Shown one piece after another: positions 21,088 to 32,500 of a stretch of 64,000 bases of DNA (positions are counted from its first letter, which is position 1; the number at the start of each line of letters is the position of its first letter). The notes beneath the pieces are model-generated. The model made no database searches. It was not told the DNA's origin and saw nothing but the letters and a program-made list of their open reading frames with translations. The DNA is from Trifolium pratense. Taxonomy: Eukaryota > Streptophyta > Magnoliopsida > Fabales > Fabaceae. The position numbers and the translations under genes are program-made. The stretch spans positions 14,081,501 through 14,145,500 of the forward strand of contig NC_060059.1 in NCBI RefSeq assembly GCF_020283565.1, read 5' to 3'.

Positions 21088-21542
21088 TGATCTTAACTGT
21101 TGATCAGAACAGGTAGGAGGCCAGCTGGAAGTCCGTTGAGCAGGTGGTAGGCAGTAATCCGAGCAGACGGTCCACGAAGGGGGGGGTTGTACCTGCAGGT
21201 GCTCCGATGCCTAAGTCAGTAAAGGTAGAGAGCAAAAGAGATACTAGAGAGAAGTTAGAGAGAGAGAGAGTAATTGCAATAGTGAATAGTGTCTACCTTG
21301 CTCTCCCAAGAGGGAGAGTATTTATAGCCCCCAGCTCTGGGCCAAAGGTCCTCTTAGTGGGCTGGACTAGCCAAGGCCCATTAAGAGGGACTGCCAAGAT
21401 ATCACCCTTAGATAGTGGGTAGAGTAGTAATTTTACCCTATCCTGGTGGAGATGTTGTGCCATGCTGACATGGAGGTGATTGGGCAAGCCATGTGGACTT
21501 TGTGAGGGTCTAGGTGGACTTGCATTAGTCTAGTCCAGAACA
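21088..21542 (-). repeat. 5' LTR of the gypsy element
   Basis: It is 455 bp, with TG...CA ends in element orientation. A minus-strand TATAAATA box at 21319-21326 is followed downstream by CT-rich sequence. It differs from the 3' LTR by three base changes and an extra GAGA. The target duplication ATTTT follows at 21543-21547. Confidence 0.95.
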
Positions 21543-22491
21543 ATTTTTCTTATTAATTCTTGAATAAATATCTCCAAATAATTATGAAGTTGTTTAATTA
21601 AAATAGCTAATTCCTAATTACCCAAGCATTTTCGAAGTAGGTCCAGGAGAGGGCGTCCAGTGGATCGAATTTCTCTAATAATAAAAGTCCAGGTGGCCTA
21701 CAGCTGGAAAATGATGCCCGTCCAAAATTACAATAGAACCCATCCATCGTTTAACATTTCATTTATGATTATGATGCCTCTCTCTCTCGCTCGGTCTGTG
21801 AGTTAACAATCACATGTGCACCGCTAATGTAATCGCTGTCCTTTCTTTCATGCCCATCCCATGCCAGCTCATGCCAACAAAATCCTCAACCACAAATTCC
21901 ATCTAAATAATAACACTAAATTAGTATTTTTTGCATTCTAAATTGCATACAGTATTATCTTTTGTTACTGTATTATGTTTATAGTTACAAAGAATTTACC
22001 GTAAGTGTGTCAAAACTTTTCTTACTAAAACCAGTCTATTTCCAGACGTCTATTGAATAAATAAGATGAATTGACATGATATATAAACTAAGATATTTAA
22101 ATGGTTAATGAACTCTTTCTAAATAAATTATTTAAGAGAGTTTGAATTCAATTCCTAGTTAAAATAGTTTGACTTTACTTATTTTGCAGTTGAACATCGG
22201 GAGCACTCATAATTCTAACTCAATTAACAAAAATGTTAAAATTGTTAAATTAGACATCATATAACTATAATTCAAACTTCGAACACTTTATTTTATATGT
22301 TGAATCTTCAATAATTTTCTGTTTTGACTTTCGTCTATCTATCAAATAAAAAAACCGGACTACTTGCTTAATCTCTATCTAACAAACATTACTAAAATTA
22401 ACATAACTGTGAGGTCTAAGTTCAAACTTAATAAAAACATTCAACCTAACAAACTTAAAAATCCAAAATAGTGCATATACATATATATATA
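21543..22491. other. AT-rich intergenic stretch
   Basis: No gene or element ends were recognised. The first five bases are the right target duplication of the gypsy element. Confidence 0.5.
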
Positions 22492-22886
22492 GAGTCAGGA
22501 TCCGTTGACACCAACTAGTTTGACACCAAATGTTACACCTCTCAATAACGTTTTAACCGATATAAATTTTATAAAATCCACCGTTGGATTGAAAGTTTAC
22601 ATCATATAGATCATTTGTGTAAAATTTCAAATAAATCCAAAATCATTTGATATGTTATTGAGATACATCAAAATTAACGGTTTTTGTATTTTTTTAAATG
22701 CCGTTAATCTTGATGTGTCTCAATAGCATATCAAATGATTTTGGATTTGTCTGAAATTTTACACAAATGATCTATATGATGTAAACTTTCAATCCAACGG
22801 TGGATTTTATAAAATTTATATCGGTTAAAACGTTATTGAGAGGTGTAACATTTGGTGTCAAACTAGTTGGTGTCAACGGATCCTGA

Positions 22887-22889
<3 letters not shown>
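22492..22889. mobile_element. palindromic foldback MITE (398 bp, Mutator-like)
   Basis: The left half (GAGTCAGGATCCGTTGACAC...) is repeated in inverted form by the right half almost base for base. Both arms extend about 190 bp to a small central loop near 22690. The ends sit in ATATATATA on both sides, so a 9-bp target duplication is possible but cannot be separated from the microsatellite. Long inverted ends with a 9-bp duplication suggest the Mutator superfamily. No coding capacity. Confidence 0.75.

Positions 22890-22928
<39 letters not shown>
22890..22928. repeat. (AT)n microsatellite
   Basis: About 19 AT units directly follow the palindromic MITE. Confidence 0.9.
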
Positions 22929-22934
<6 letters not shown>

Positions 22935-23774
22935 TCATTTTTTAACATTAAATACATAATTTATATAAAAAAAACATTAAGTACATAATATATATATATT
23001 TTTTTTTAAGTAAACCAAGTTATTCTGGGCGTATTGATCTCAACCAATAAACCATGAATCATTGACTCAAAAGATATTAAAAGGCTCAAATAGATACAGT
23101 AATATTTTGTCCTGGAACTGGAAGTATATATCTGTTCGTAATAACATTGCATTGCATGAAATATATAGGAATCAGAGAACAAACTCTGGTACTTCTATTT
23201 ATTCATTTTAAAAAGTGCTCGACAAAGAAAAGTAGTAGATAATATTTTTTTTCAAACAAAAATGGATAATGTTTTTATTGTGTCAAAGTACATTATATAT
23301 TTATAGTATAAAAATGTTTGTTACCGTCAAAAAATAATATTTATAGTATAAAAAGAAATTACGTAAGCAAACAGCAAACTTGTCAAAAAGAAAATTACGT
23401 AAACAATATAAAAAATATAAATGGTAAAAAATTGATTGGCTTTTTAACCCTTTCCAACGGTCACTGACTACTCACCACCACATACGACAAACAAACACAG
23501 TAAAATGTTGTACTATCTCACTTCCTTTTGTTTACTGTGCTCACCTCACTCACTCGTGTTGTTAATGTTTTTGTTTTGTTCCCTTCAAATATGAACAAGG
23601 TTGTGACGGTAATTTAACACCAATTAACAACAACAGAAAATAGGGACAAGAAGAGTAACAACTAAGAAAAACAAGAAACAAGTTGTTAAGTTGTTGCTGT
23701 TTCAGTTTTGCTTCTCTAATAAGCTGTTTTGTTATTATTATTGGTGGGGTTGCACGTTTCTTTGACTGTGTATC
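22929..23774 (+). promoter_or_regulatory. upstream region of the NDL gene
   Basis: AT-rich DNA, then a less AT-rich stretch from about 23440 with C/T-rich blocks (CTCACTTCCTTTTG near 23518). This is probably promoter and 5' leader. No clear TATA box could be assigned and no intron in the leader could be proven. Confidence 0.35.
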
Positions 23775-26700
23775 ATGAGAAATTCAACTGATTCTGTTTC
23801 CATTGACATTGATTTGATACCTTTAGGAGGAAAGGTAATTAATCACCCTTTACTCATCTTGTGATTAATTTGTTTCAATAATAATAATGTAATTTATCTA
23901 ATCATGTTTTTTGTTGGAGCTTTGCAGGAATGTATAGTGAAAACGAGTAAAGGTTCTGTTTCTGTGCTTGTTTGTGGAGATCAAGATAAACCTGCTCTAA
24001 TAACCTACCCAGATGTGGCTCTTAATTGTATATAACTCTTCTACTCATGTTGCTTTGTTTTTTATGTGTATTCAATTACAAATATGAATATGAATGTTAA
24101 CACCAGATTGGATATATTTTTTTTTTTTTTTAAATCTTGGACTATTATTGTGATAGACATAGTTACAATAACAGCTTGATTTTGATTTTTCTGTATTTTG
24201 CAGATGTGTCTTGTTTCCAGGGACTATTGTTCTGTCCAGAAGCAGCTTCTTTGATGCTTCATAATTTCTGCATTTATCACATTGATGCTCCTGGCCATGA
24301 GGTCCGTATCGCCATTCTTCGTAGTATTTACTATAAAAAAGCTTAAATTTATTGAGTAGTTATTAGTTAGTGTAGTGTAGCTACTAGGTTACTAGCTAAT
24401 GAAAGAGTTTCAATTTCATTGAATTCATACATCTGGTTCCTGGGGGGTAAGGGGCTCTGGTAATCCAGAGTTCGGCCGCAAGGTAAGTAATTTCTGGTCA
24501 GGAATTGTTCCCACCAGGAATCGAACTCGGGTTCTTCTAAACGATTCGTCCTAGGGGGAACTCATTAACCACTTGAGCCCAATGTCTTAGTTATTCTTAT
24601 GTATGTTTTACTTGAAGCAAGGCCAGAAAGTAATAAGTTGTTGATAAAATGAATGCTGTTTTTCAAGTTTAATCCATGAAAAGGACTGAATTGAGAAATG
24701 CTTTTTCTATGTCCCTTCTGTTTTCTCATTTGTTTAAGAGATATTGCAGTTAGGAGCTGATGTGATTTCTTCAGATGAACCGTTGCTTTGTGTGGATGAC
24801 TTAGCTGATCAGGTTGCAGAAGTGCTTGATTTTTTCAGGTACGCATAGCATTCGCTATTCACCAATGCTAAATAGTAACAAGTAAATAGTTGTTTGTTTT
24901 TCTGAGATATTTGAACTAAGTGAACTGAGTACATAATATCCTTTAGTAAATTGAATTTATATGACTCCATCTTTAATTATAAGCAAAAATCGACTTTTCA
25001 AATTCATTAAATAACTGACATGAGTTATTCAATAAATCTGAAAAGTGGACGTTTTCTTATAATTAAGGCTGGAGGGAGTATATGTTTAGATTAATGACAC
25101 AAGCCTCTTTGATATTTTAACTTGAAATTGAATTAGAGGATCTTAACCTTCATACAAAGCTGTCTTAAATCAGGCTTAAAGAAGTTATGTGCTTAGGTGT
25201 AACAGCTGGTGCTTACATCCTCACACTCTTTGCTGTAAGTTGGCAACTCTGAGTTATAATAATTTTATCAGTTACAACAATCTAGTATTATTTATAAACC
25301 ATCAAGTTAATATTTATAATTTGACAGATGAAATACAAAGAACGAGTGCTTGGATTGATTCTGGTTTCACCAATTTGCAAAGGACCTTCATGGACTGAAT
25401 GGATTTACAACAAGGTTTTCTCTCCATTTCCATGCTTTTATCATATGTTATCTATTGAAGTACCAACAACTAGATTAAGGAAATTAGTAATGTGCTAACC
25501 TATTTATCGAGTGTCTGGAGATCACTGTTCCCATGGTAACACCGTGAATAATTGGGAGGTCGAAGCTTCAATTGTTTAGTTGACCGCACTTTAAAAACTA
25601 TTTTGCCGTGATTCTAAACAAAATGAAAACTGCAGCATATTATTCATAATATATGCATTTGCCATAACAATAAAAGTTCATTTTATGATCATGGGCTGAT
25701 ATATATTAGTTACTCATAAATTGTAAAACAATAAAAAGAATAAGAATATTCATTCGCTTGAAATAGAAGGTTTACAGGTTTTCTATATTCATGCAGGTTT
25801 TGTTGAACTTATTGTACTTCTATGGTATGTGCGGTTTGCTGAAGGAGTGCCTCCTGCAGCGTTACTTCAGTAAGGTATTGTTCCCGTTCTTTATCAGACA
25901 TTATGCAGGTACAATCATTTCTGCGGATGACATTACTTCTGTACGTCTTTTGTAGGAGCTTAGATGCAGTATTCAAGGAGCAGAGTCAGATGTGATACTA
26001 ACTTGCCGAAGAGTACGTAAATCTCTATTTTGAAAACAACTAATACATGACATTTTTCCTGAGTACATGCATAGTTTACTTGTGAATTAGGATTATTTTT
26101 AAGTGTACAACTCTGACTAATGGATCCTGTTTTCTGTTCTATAATTACAGCTTCTGGATGAAAGGCAAAGTTTAAATGTCATGCGTTTTCTTCAAGCAGT
26201 CAATGCGTAAGTTGTGATCTGATTATTTTTATTTGTTTTTCTCTTGGCCCTTCCACTCCTCCTTCTAGTTTTGCAATCTATCAGAGCCATTTCATACAAC
26301 TGTGTAACTGCCTCAATCCTGTTATTATTGATGATACCTAAATATTCTCGACTAGTTTGGATCTCATACGGACGCTGTTCGGTGCAGTGGGCTGCGTGAC
26401 CATTACATCTAAATACAAATATTCATAGTATTCAGATCCAATGGTTCTACATATTTCTGCACCGGACAGCAACTGCATAGAATACAAATCCATTCTCAAG
26501 ACATTCTGTGTTAACTTACATAGTTGATTTTTATTTTATGAGTGAACCAATTCTAGCTTGTGGCTGTGGGCTTCTTGGATTTTGTGTGGACTAATATGAC
26601 ACGATATGTAAAAAGATAACAAAAGATTGTTATATCATATATGAATATTGATTCCTATCAAATTATCTTCCAACTAAGATAATTCCTATAAAATGCTTGA

Positions 26701-27243
26701 AAATTGAAAACTTGAGCAACTTATCAAATTGTTCCTATGGTTCTTTACAAAGATGTTGAACTGCTTGCAGAAGGCACGACCTCAGCGAGGGTCTAAAGAA
26801 CTTGCAATGCAAGACACTTATATTTGCAGGAGAGAGTAGTCCATTCCATGCTGAATCTATCTACATGAGTAAAAAAATGGACAGCAAAATCTGTGCACTT
26901 GTTGAGGTAGGTAGCTACATCAGAAAATACATAAGATACTCAAATAATAGCCCATAAGTCCATAACATGATTACTTACTTTACAACACTTACTTGATCAG
27001 GTTGAAGCTTGTGGCTCACTAGTAACAGAAGAACACCCAAACTCCATGATAATGCCAATCGAGTGCTTCTTAATGGGTTTTGGCTTCAACAGACAACCAC
27101 ATTTTGCATCCTCCTCGAGCAATGGTTCAAGTCCAGCAAGCAGCCCTTCTAGTCATTCAATCATGGCACCAGAACTCCTCTCCCAAGAGAGTTTAGGAAT
27201 TAAGCTAAAGCCTATCAGAACCCGTGTTCGTGTTGAAACCTGA
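23775..27243 (+). CDS. NDL: NDL protein (N-MYC downregulated-like, alpha/beta-hydrolase fold)
   Basis: Eleven coding exons: 23775-23834, 23928-24027, 24204-24301, 24750-24838, 25174-25234, 25328-25414, 25797-25874, 25956-26012, 26151-26206, 26771-26906 and 27001-27243. All introns are GT-AG and the exons sum to 1065 bases, 354 residues, close to the usual plant length. The product shows the NDR family core ([51 protein letters not shown]) and ends in a Ser-rich tail with KPIRTR. NDR proteins have a hydrolase fold without a working catalytic triad. In Arabidopsis they bind G-protein beta-gamma and affect auxin transport (family knowledge). The sequence is closer to NDL1/2 than NDL3 in my reading. 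Intron 3 holds a SINE and intron 4 a Stowaway-like MITE. The gene converges with TIM23. Confidence 0.92.
24431..24590 (-). mobile_element. tRNA-derived SINE in NDL intron 3
   Basis: On the minus strand an A-box-like TGGGCTCAAGTGG (about 24568-24582) is followed by a B-box-like AGTTCGATTCC (24517-24527), the internal promoter layout of tRNA-derived SINEs. The remaining 3' part (ACTCTGGATTACCAGAGCC) is self-complementary. Its ends are not sharply defined. A 5' fragment of the same family lies at 47895-47960. Confidence 0.65.
24965..25078. mobile_element. Stowaway-like MITE in NDL intron 4
   Basis: A 114-bp inverted repeat with left end CTCCATCTTTAATTATAAG and a right end complementary to CTCCCTCCAGCCTTAATTAT. 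The right flank is TA; the left is GA, a decayed TA. CTCC(C/A)TC ends with TA targets are typical of the Tc1/mariner Stowaway group. Confidence 0.7.
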
Positions 27244-28193
27244 AATCTATAATTCAGTCAATCTCAAAGTTTCACAGCCCCATTTCAGCTTGGAGTAAGC
27301 TTCTACCACTGCACATAATATATATATATATAGCTATTGTTGAATCATTGTACAACATCAATAGTGTAGGTTATATATTCTTTGATAATGTTTGTTGACT
27401 AAAGATTATTTTTCCTGCCACTGTAAAAAAGTAGGAGAAGCCACATTGTTGACTATAGGATTATTCTTTTAAGAATATGGTTTTTGAGATAGATTTCTCT
27501 CAAAACATAGTCTATTTTGATTGTAGTTGATTGACCTCTTAAGCACTATTGGTTTCTGTTGTTAATTATTTGTGGAGTGAACATATATGTACCAAATTGG
27601 CAAATTTATTTATTATTATTATTAAACTTGATCATTCTTTAGGCTGATTGAAATCCCTACATCAACAAATGCATTTGAATCGCTTACTCTTTTTTTGTTA
27701 ATCAGATAGTCTAGTGACTAGACTCACACATCTTAAATGTGAAAAAAATGAAGAATCTGGGGGTTCAAACCTCGGCACCTCTATAAAATGTCTCTGCTAC
27801 CAATTGAGCTGAATTAATGGGAAAGCTTACTCTGTTTTATATTAAACATCGAAGCACTTAATTCAAATATGAATTATTAACAATTTATTAAATAAATACA
27901 CGAGGGTTTACAAAAACAATAGCAAATTACTAACAATTAACAACAGTATAACATGTAACAACAACTAAATGCATGTTTAGATTATCAGTGAATTTAACAT
28001 AATCAACATTTCAGTAATCAAAGTCAAGTTGCCATTGCCAATATGAATTCGCCAAATTCACCGTTATTCTAAACATGCATTAAAACTAACAAAAGAAACA
28101 TTAAAATTACAATTACAACACCAGATTTAATCTAAACTTGGATTAAATCAGCATTCAACATCCCTCACCAAAATCAAATTATGATTAATTTCG
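27244..28193. other. NDL / TIM23 convergent intergenic region
   Basis: Contains both 3' trailers, a TATATA run near 27320 and a SINE copy (27703-27816). No other gene is seen. Confidence 0.5.
27703..27816 (-). mobile_element. tRNA-derived SINE, copy 1
   Basis: On the minus strand: GCTCAATTGGTAG (A box, close to the tRNA consensus), then GTTTGAACCCCC (B box), then a tail with AGTCTAGTCACTAGAC. This is the same family as the copy at 29446-29580. Ends are approximate. Confidence 0.6.
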
Positions 28194-28748
28194 TTATATC
28201 GGAATATGTCGTTTCAAAGCCTGTTTCCCGGCAACTGCCACAGCTGCCGCAATTCCCCCGATAGCACCAGCAATAGCAGCTGATCGGGGACCGGCAGCAG
28301 CCTTATAAAGCGCTCCGGTACCAAGTCCGGCAACAGCGCTATTGACCAAATCATCCGTATCTCTAAAGTGGATCATACCACTCTCCAATCCCGCAAAGAT
28401 CAATCCCAACACGCCAAGCGAGTTACCAAATCTACGACCTCCTTGACCACCCGAGTTAAGAACTCGATTAACTCGGAGCTTAAGAGACTCACCAGACTCA
28501 GAAGCCTTGAGACCTTCTACAGTTCCCCTGACACCTCCGATGATCGCGCCGGATAAGTAGCCGGTGCCGGTGTAGTACTGGAGATTGTCGCCCCATGATC
28601 GGTGCTTTCTGGAAGCTTCTTCGGGGAAAAGATGTTCTGGTGAGATGGGGAGGTTGTAGAGTTTATCGACGGGGATGTTGAGGTGTTGGTAGGGATGATA
28701 GAGACGTGTATTTTGTTGATCCTTTGGGTTTGTTGAAGAATCAGCCAT
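28194..28748 (-). CDS. TIM23: mitochondrial inner membrane translocase subunit TIM23
   Basis: One exon, 184 residues from the ATG that begins MADSSTNPK. The frame is open for 24 codons upstream, but that part looks unlike the family and more like leader. TIM23 forms the protein-conducting channel of the inner-membrane TIM23 complex for matrix preproteins. Residues about 1-70 are the polar intermembrane-space part (YHPYQHLN...YYTGTGYLSGA). The rest is the Tim17/22/23 domain with several glycine-rich membrane helices (GYLSGAIIGGVRGTVEG, GVLGLIFAGLESG, AIAGAIGGIAAAVAVAG). Length fits plant TIM23 of about 185-190 residues. A lack of introns is usual for this plant family. No defect is seen. Confidence 0.9.
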   Translation of the reverse strand: MADSSTNPKDQQNTRLYHPYQHLNIPVDKLYNLPISPEHLFPEEASRKHRSWGDNLQYYTGTGYLSGAIIGGVRGTVEGLKASESGESLKLRVNRVLNSGGQGGRRFGNSLGVLGLIFAGLESGMIHFRDTDDLVNSAVAGLGTGALYKAAAGPRSAAIAGAIGGIAAAVAVAGKQALKRHIPI

Positions 28749-29019
28749 CGCCGTCAAATGATAATTGCAGAGAATGTTGCAAGATTTTGTTTCTATGTAT
28801 AGGGGTTTAACAGCGATCAAGGGGTTTAGACTTTAGACCAATCTACCAAAAATCTAAAATTATAACCAATTCAATTGATTATTGACTAATCTACCGTAAA
28901 TATGTTTTTTTTTTGTGGATATTATTACCATAAATATGTCATAATTTAGCTTCTTGGAAATAAATACCGTTAATTAGACACAAGTGGCTAATATTTTATC
29001 CGGGAATTATTTATCAATT
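28749..29019. other. TIM23 upstream region
   Basis: AT-rich. No clear promoter element could be fixed. Confidence 0.35.
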
Positions 29020-29297
29020 TTTCCGTACCATAATAATATACGTCACTTTCAAACTTTTACACATATTAAAAAATGTAATTAATGTTGTAAGAGAAAGAGA
29101 AATTATGAGTTGATTTACAAAATTGTCATTCATTTATGGTATGAAAAAAATAAATTGAAGAACTGAAAGAAGAAAGAGTAATAAATAGTTGAGAGTATAA
29201 TAGAAAAAATAACAGTAAATGCTTCATTGATAATGTAAAATGATTTATAATTTGGTACAATTTTTTTACTCAAAGTGACATATATTGTGATACGGAG
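29020..29297. mobile_element. Stowaway-like MITE
   Basis: The right end reads inward (complement) CTCCGTATCACAATATATGT and is followed by TA. The left end TCCGTACCATAATAATATAC matches it but has lost its outer bases. The 278-bp interior is A/T-rich and non-coding. Confidence 0.55.
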
Positions 29298-29445
29298 TAC
29301 ACATTTTATGTATATTTGTTGACGTAGATAATTTTAATAGGTTCATAAAAATTAATAAATTAATATTTATTAACTTTTTTATATTAAACACATGTGTTGT
29401 ATATCAATACACATTTAAATAAAACGTGTATCGAAGTGTTCACAT

Positions 29446-29580
29446 ATTTTTTTGTCAAGTAGTCTAGTTTTCAGAAAATTCACCTTAAAAGTAAATAAGT
29501 GGACTGTCTCGGATTCGAACCCGAGCTCCTAGACATATAGTGTGATGTCTCTACCAACTGAACTAAGCTCACGGGGACAG
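29446..29580 (-). mobile_element. tRNA-derived SINE, copy 2 (complete, with 11-bp target duplication)
   Basis: Minus-strand reading: GAGCTTAGTTCAGTTGGTAG (A box), then GGTTCGAATCC (perfect B box), a non-tRNA body ending CTAGACTACTTGAC and an A-rich tail. The 11-bp duplication AGTGTTCACAT lies on both sides (29435-29445 and 29581-29591). This is the reference copy for the family in this window. Confidence 0.85.
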
Positions 29581-29591
29581 AGTGTTCACAT

Positions 29592-32500
29592 GTTTTATTT
29601 TTTTGGTAAAATATTGGTGGTTAATATTCTACCTTTAAAGTAAATAAGTAAAGTGTTGTTATAGAAAAATGTGATGTCCCTCACTGAACCACAGGATAAT
29701 TATTTGTCCACAGTACAACTATAAAAAATATGAAAATACCTATTTTATTTTCGAACATAAAAATATTATCGCCCTATATCTCTCTGGTACAGTCTTGTTC
29801 TGTCCTGTATTATCTTGTTCTGTCATGTATTGTTCTGTCCAGTTCTTACTATTTTACGAATCAAACGCACCCTCAATTTGTTATTATGTAGTTAGTTAAT
29901 TAAGCCTTTAATTGCTCTATATAAGAGCATCAATTGTACTCATTTTACCATGTTTTATCAAAATGAAATCTTGTGATTTTTACTCTCATTCAAGCTTTCT
30001 AATCTCTTATCATTCAATTTTTCCAAACTCTCAAAAAAAATTGATAATGGTATTAAATTTGTTGAAAATTGATATTATTTTTACAATTTTATCTTTTAAG
30101 AGAGATAATGACTTAATGATTTCTTTAGAGTATTTATTAAAGATTATAAAAAAAGATGCACTATAATAGTTATGTTGGTAAAAAAATAATTAATGCTTTT
30201 GAAAATTTAAAAGAGATGTTATAAAAAATGACAAAAAAATATAAAATTAAAACAACTTTAACCACTACACATGAAACTCCACTTATGGAGCATGCATGTG
30301 TTTTATAATTCTAATTGGGGTTTTAACCCGGATGATAGAAAATCCACCTATGGAACTTGTTTCTTCTGAGGCATCCGTTAATTAAGGTGTGAAGGGTTAC
30401 AAGTAAGGGAATATGAAACTTGGAGGACGATAAGAGATCATTATAAACATAGTGTTACTTTTGATGAGACATGCATGGAGATGAAGTTTAAAGACTTGAA
30501 GACTATATAGAGTTTGAAGTAAGGATTGAAGTCTTCCACTAATGAGACTAGATATATGATAAGGATTGAAGAAGGCTTGTGGATACGATTTTACTCAAGT
30601 AAAAGGTGAAGCAAATATAGTTGATGTCCTCTCTCGAGGTAATTAATGGAACGATTTGCATAAGTCATTTTCTAAACTAAAATAATCTCCTATTCTCATG
30701 GCCACCACCACTCTAGCAGAAATTATTAAGCATCTTTACCTTATATCACCTCAAGCACCATTAGGTTATATATTCCCATGCTTAACATGCTTGTCCAATC
30801 CTAAATTATTATGACATCGATCATTCACTTCTCGGTCCTTCGGTTAACGTCTAAGATGTAACATGCTTGAGTGCAATAGAATTGAATAAGATGTTTAGAA
30901 ACTTCACAAACAAAAGTGTAAAGGAATTATGGAAAGTCTACTCTTGTATTACTTATAACCCAAAGATGAAGAGAATATCTCCAATGTTGTAGTACCTATT
31001 AGGTATTCATAGTATTTATTAGGTACTATCATTAGAGCACAACACATTTTAGTACCAAATAAATACCACTTCTCAAATAAGCATTCTCTCTCTCATAGTA
31101 TCTAATAGAATTTGTGGGACCCATTTATAAAGATGTAGAATTATCGATGAAATGTGGAGTTATAAAGATGTAGAATTATTAGAGAGATTGAATGCTTATT
31201 AGATACTATTATTAAAAAATCATAAATGAGTGATGTGTACACGCGAGACCCACTTAGGTATCCAAAATTGGATTTCTCCATCGTGGATGCTATTAATTGC
31301 CATGGTCATGACTAGCTTACAACAATAATTATTTCTTGATCACTTTTCGATTCTTTAGCTTTTTGTTACGATTTTAATTAGAATATGCATAATTGATATT
31401 GTAGAGTGACTGAGTTTGAATTAGGATTAACTTTTGTTAAACTCTTGTTTTTATACAGATAAGGGTATAAGGTTGCTCTTGTTAAACTCTTCAAGCTAAT
31501 TGATTGTAACTAGTTTGTAACTCTAGTAAAGGTTCATTGATCATGGATCAACGAACCGTTCCCTCTCCCAAACATAGGATAATTTAGATATACTGACATG
31601 AATAAACAATTTTGGTGTAATTATTTATCTATTTTATTTTTTTATTTAATTCTCAATTTACTTACTCATACGTTGTAAGATTATTTTGCTTAGACAGTTT
31701 AATTTAATTGTCATTTTTATTTATCCTATATACTTTATTTTGTTCGAATTCACGAATGTCACTATAATTTCAAACATCTACTCTATGTATAAAAAGGATA
31801 TATTTGTGGATCTGGTTATAACTTTTATATATTCAAAAATCAACATGACAGTAAGTTACACATTCGAAGAACAAATTTATGGTTCGTCTGTATAGCGATT
31901 AAATAAAAGAGGAAGAAGTTAGAAAAAGTAAATGCTCTTCCAAGATAAGTGCTATGAACTTTGGGACAAGTTGCAGCACAGCTTTGAGTCAAGTGGGTCA
32001 AAACTCAAAAAAAAAGTAAATGGAAAAGTGGCAGGTTACCACGTACAAAGGGGCTGGCTGATATATATTATTGAGCTGCTGCTAGGTATAGCCAATGTAA
32101 TGTAACAAACAATAAGAGCATATGACATATCTCTTTCTACAACTCATTGCAAGCTGGTTAATACTTGCAACTTACAACACTTACCCTACCATCTTCCTAT
32201 TTCCCTCATATCATTTTTCCCGTACACCTAAAGCTTGTTCTTTTCTTTCCTTTTAGCCTTCTTTTAACCTTAATTTCAGGCTCCATACACACGCACACAT
32301 ATAACTTTCATTAATCTTGTGACCATATATTGTATATATCACCTTCAATTATCAACCTTTGTAAGTGTGTTTATTTTTGAAAAAAACAAACAATATATTA
32401 GAGTATCATTAAAGAATTGTGAGGAGTTTTAATCAACAACCGATGAAAATTAATTACATAACTAAATTTAAAAGTGAAGTAAAAGTTAGTTTGTGAATAT

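Larger units (their letters stand above)
18661..21106 (-). repeat. 1223-bp tandem direct duplication (gag 5' part + leader + PBS + LTR end)
   Basis: Bases 18661-19883 recur at 19884-21106 with a constant offset of 1223. All lines I compared are identical. The duplicated block holds the first ~372 codons of gag, the leader, the primer binding site and about 20 bp of LTR end. ATCAG is shared at both breakpoints and at the internal junction, pointing to a microhomology-guided join or template switch. Confidence 0.9.
9178..21542 (-). mobile_element. complete Ty3/gypsy (Tat-type) LTR retrotransposon, 12.4 kb
   Basis: LTRs of 451 bp (9178-9628) and 455 bp (21088-21542) bound the element. A perfect 5-bp duplication ATTTT lies outside them (9173-9177 and 21543-21547). 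Read on the minus strand the order is 5' LTR, primer binding site, truncated gag copy, second primer site, gag-protease-RT-RNase H-second RNase H-integrase in one frame, a long non-coding region holding an antisense gene, purine tract and 3' LTR. Two RNase H domains plus an antisense gene with a Transposase_28-like N-terminus mark the Tat branch (family knowledge). The LTRs differ by 3 substitutions and one 4-bp GA indel, so the insertion is young. It lies at the edge of the dead LINE-like element. Confidence 0.95.

Noticed and set aside
29511..29572. Possible functional tRNA gene (good A and B boxes)
   Set aside because: The sequence cannot fold into a full cloverleaf with matched acceptor arms, and the 11-bp duplication and A-rich tail show it is a SINE.
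30550..30650. Gypsy RNase H-like short peptide (VDVLSR)
   Set aside because: Six residues in a decayed context are not enough to define an element.
30960..31280. Possible MITE with ATCTCCAAT / ATTGGATTTCTCC ends
   Set aside because: The inverted match is short and no target duplication could be seen. The interior repeats (TAGGTACTAT, AGATGTAGAATTAT) are suggestive only.
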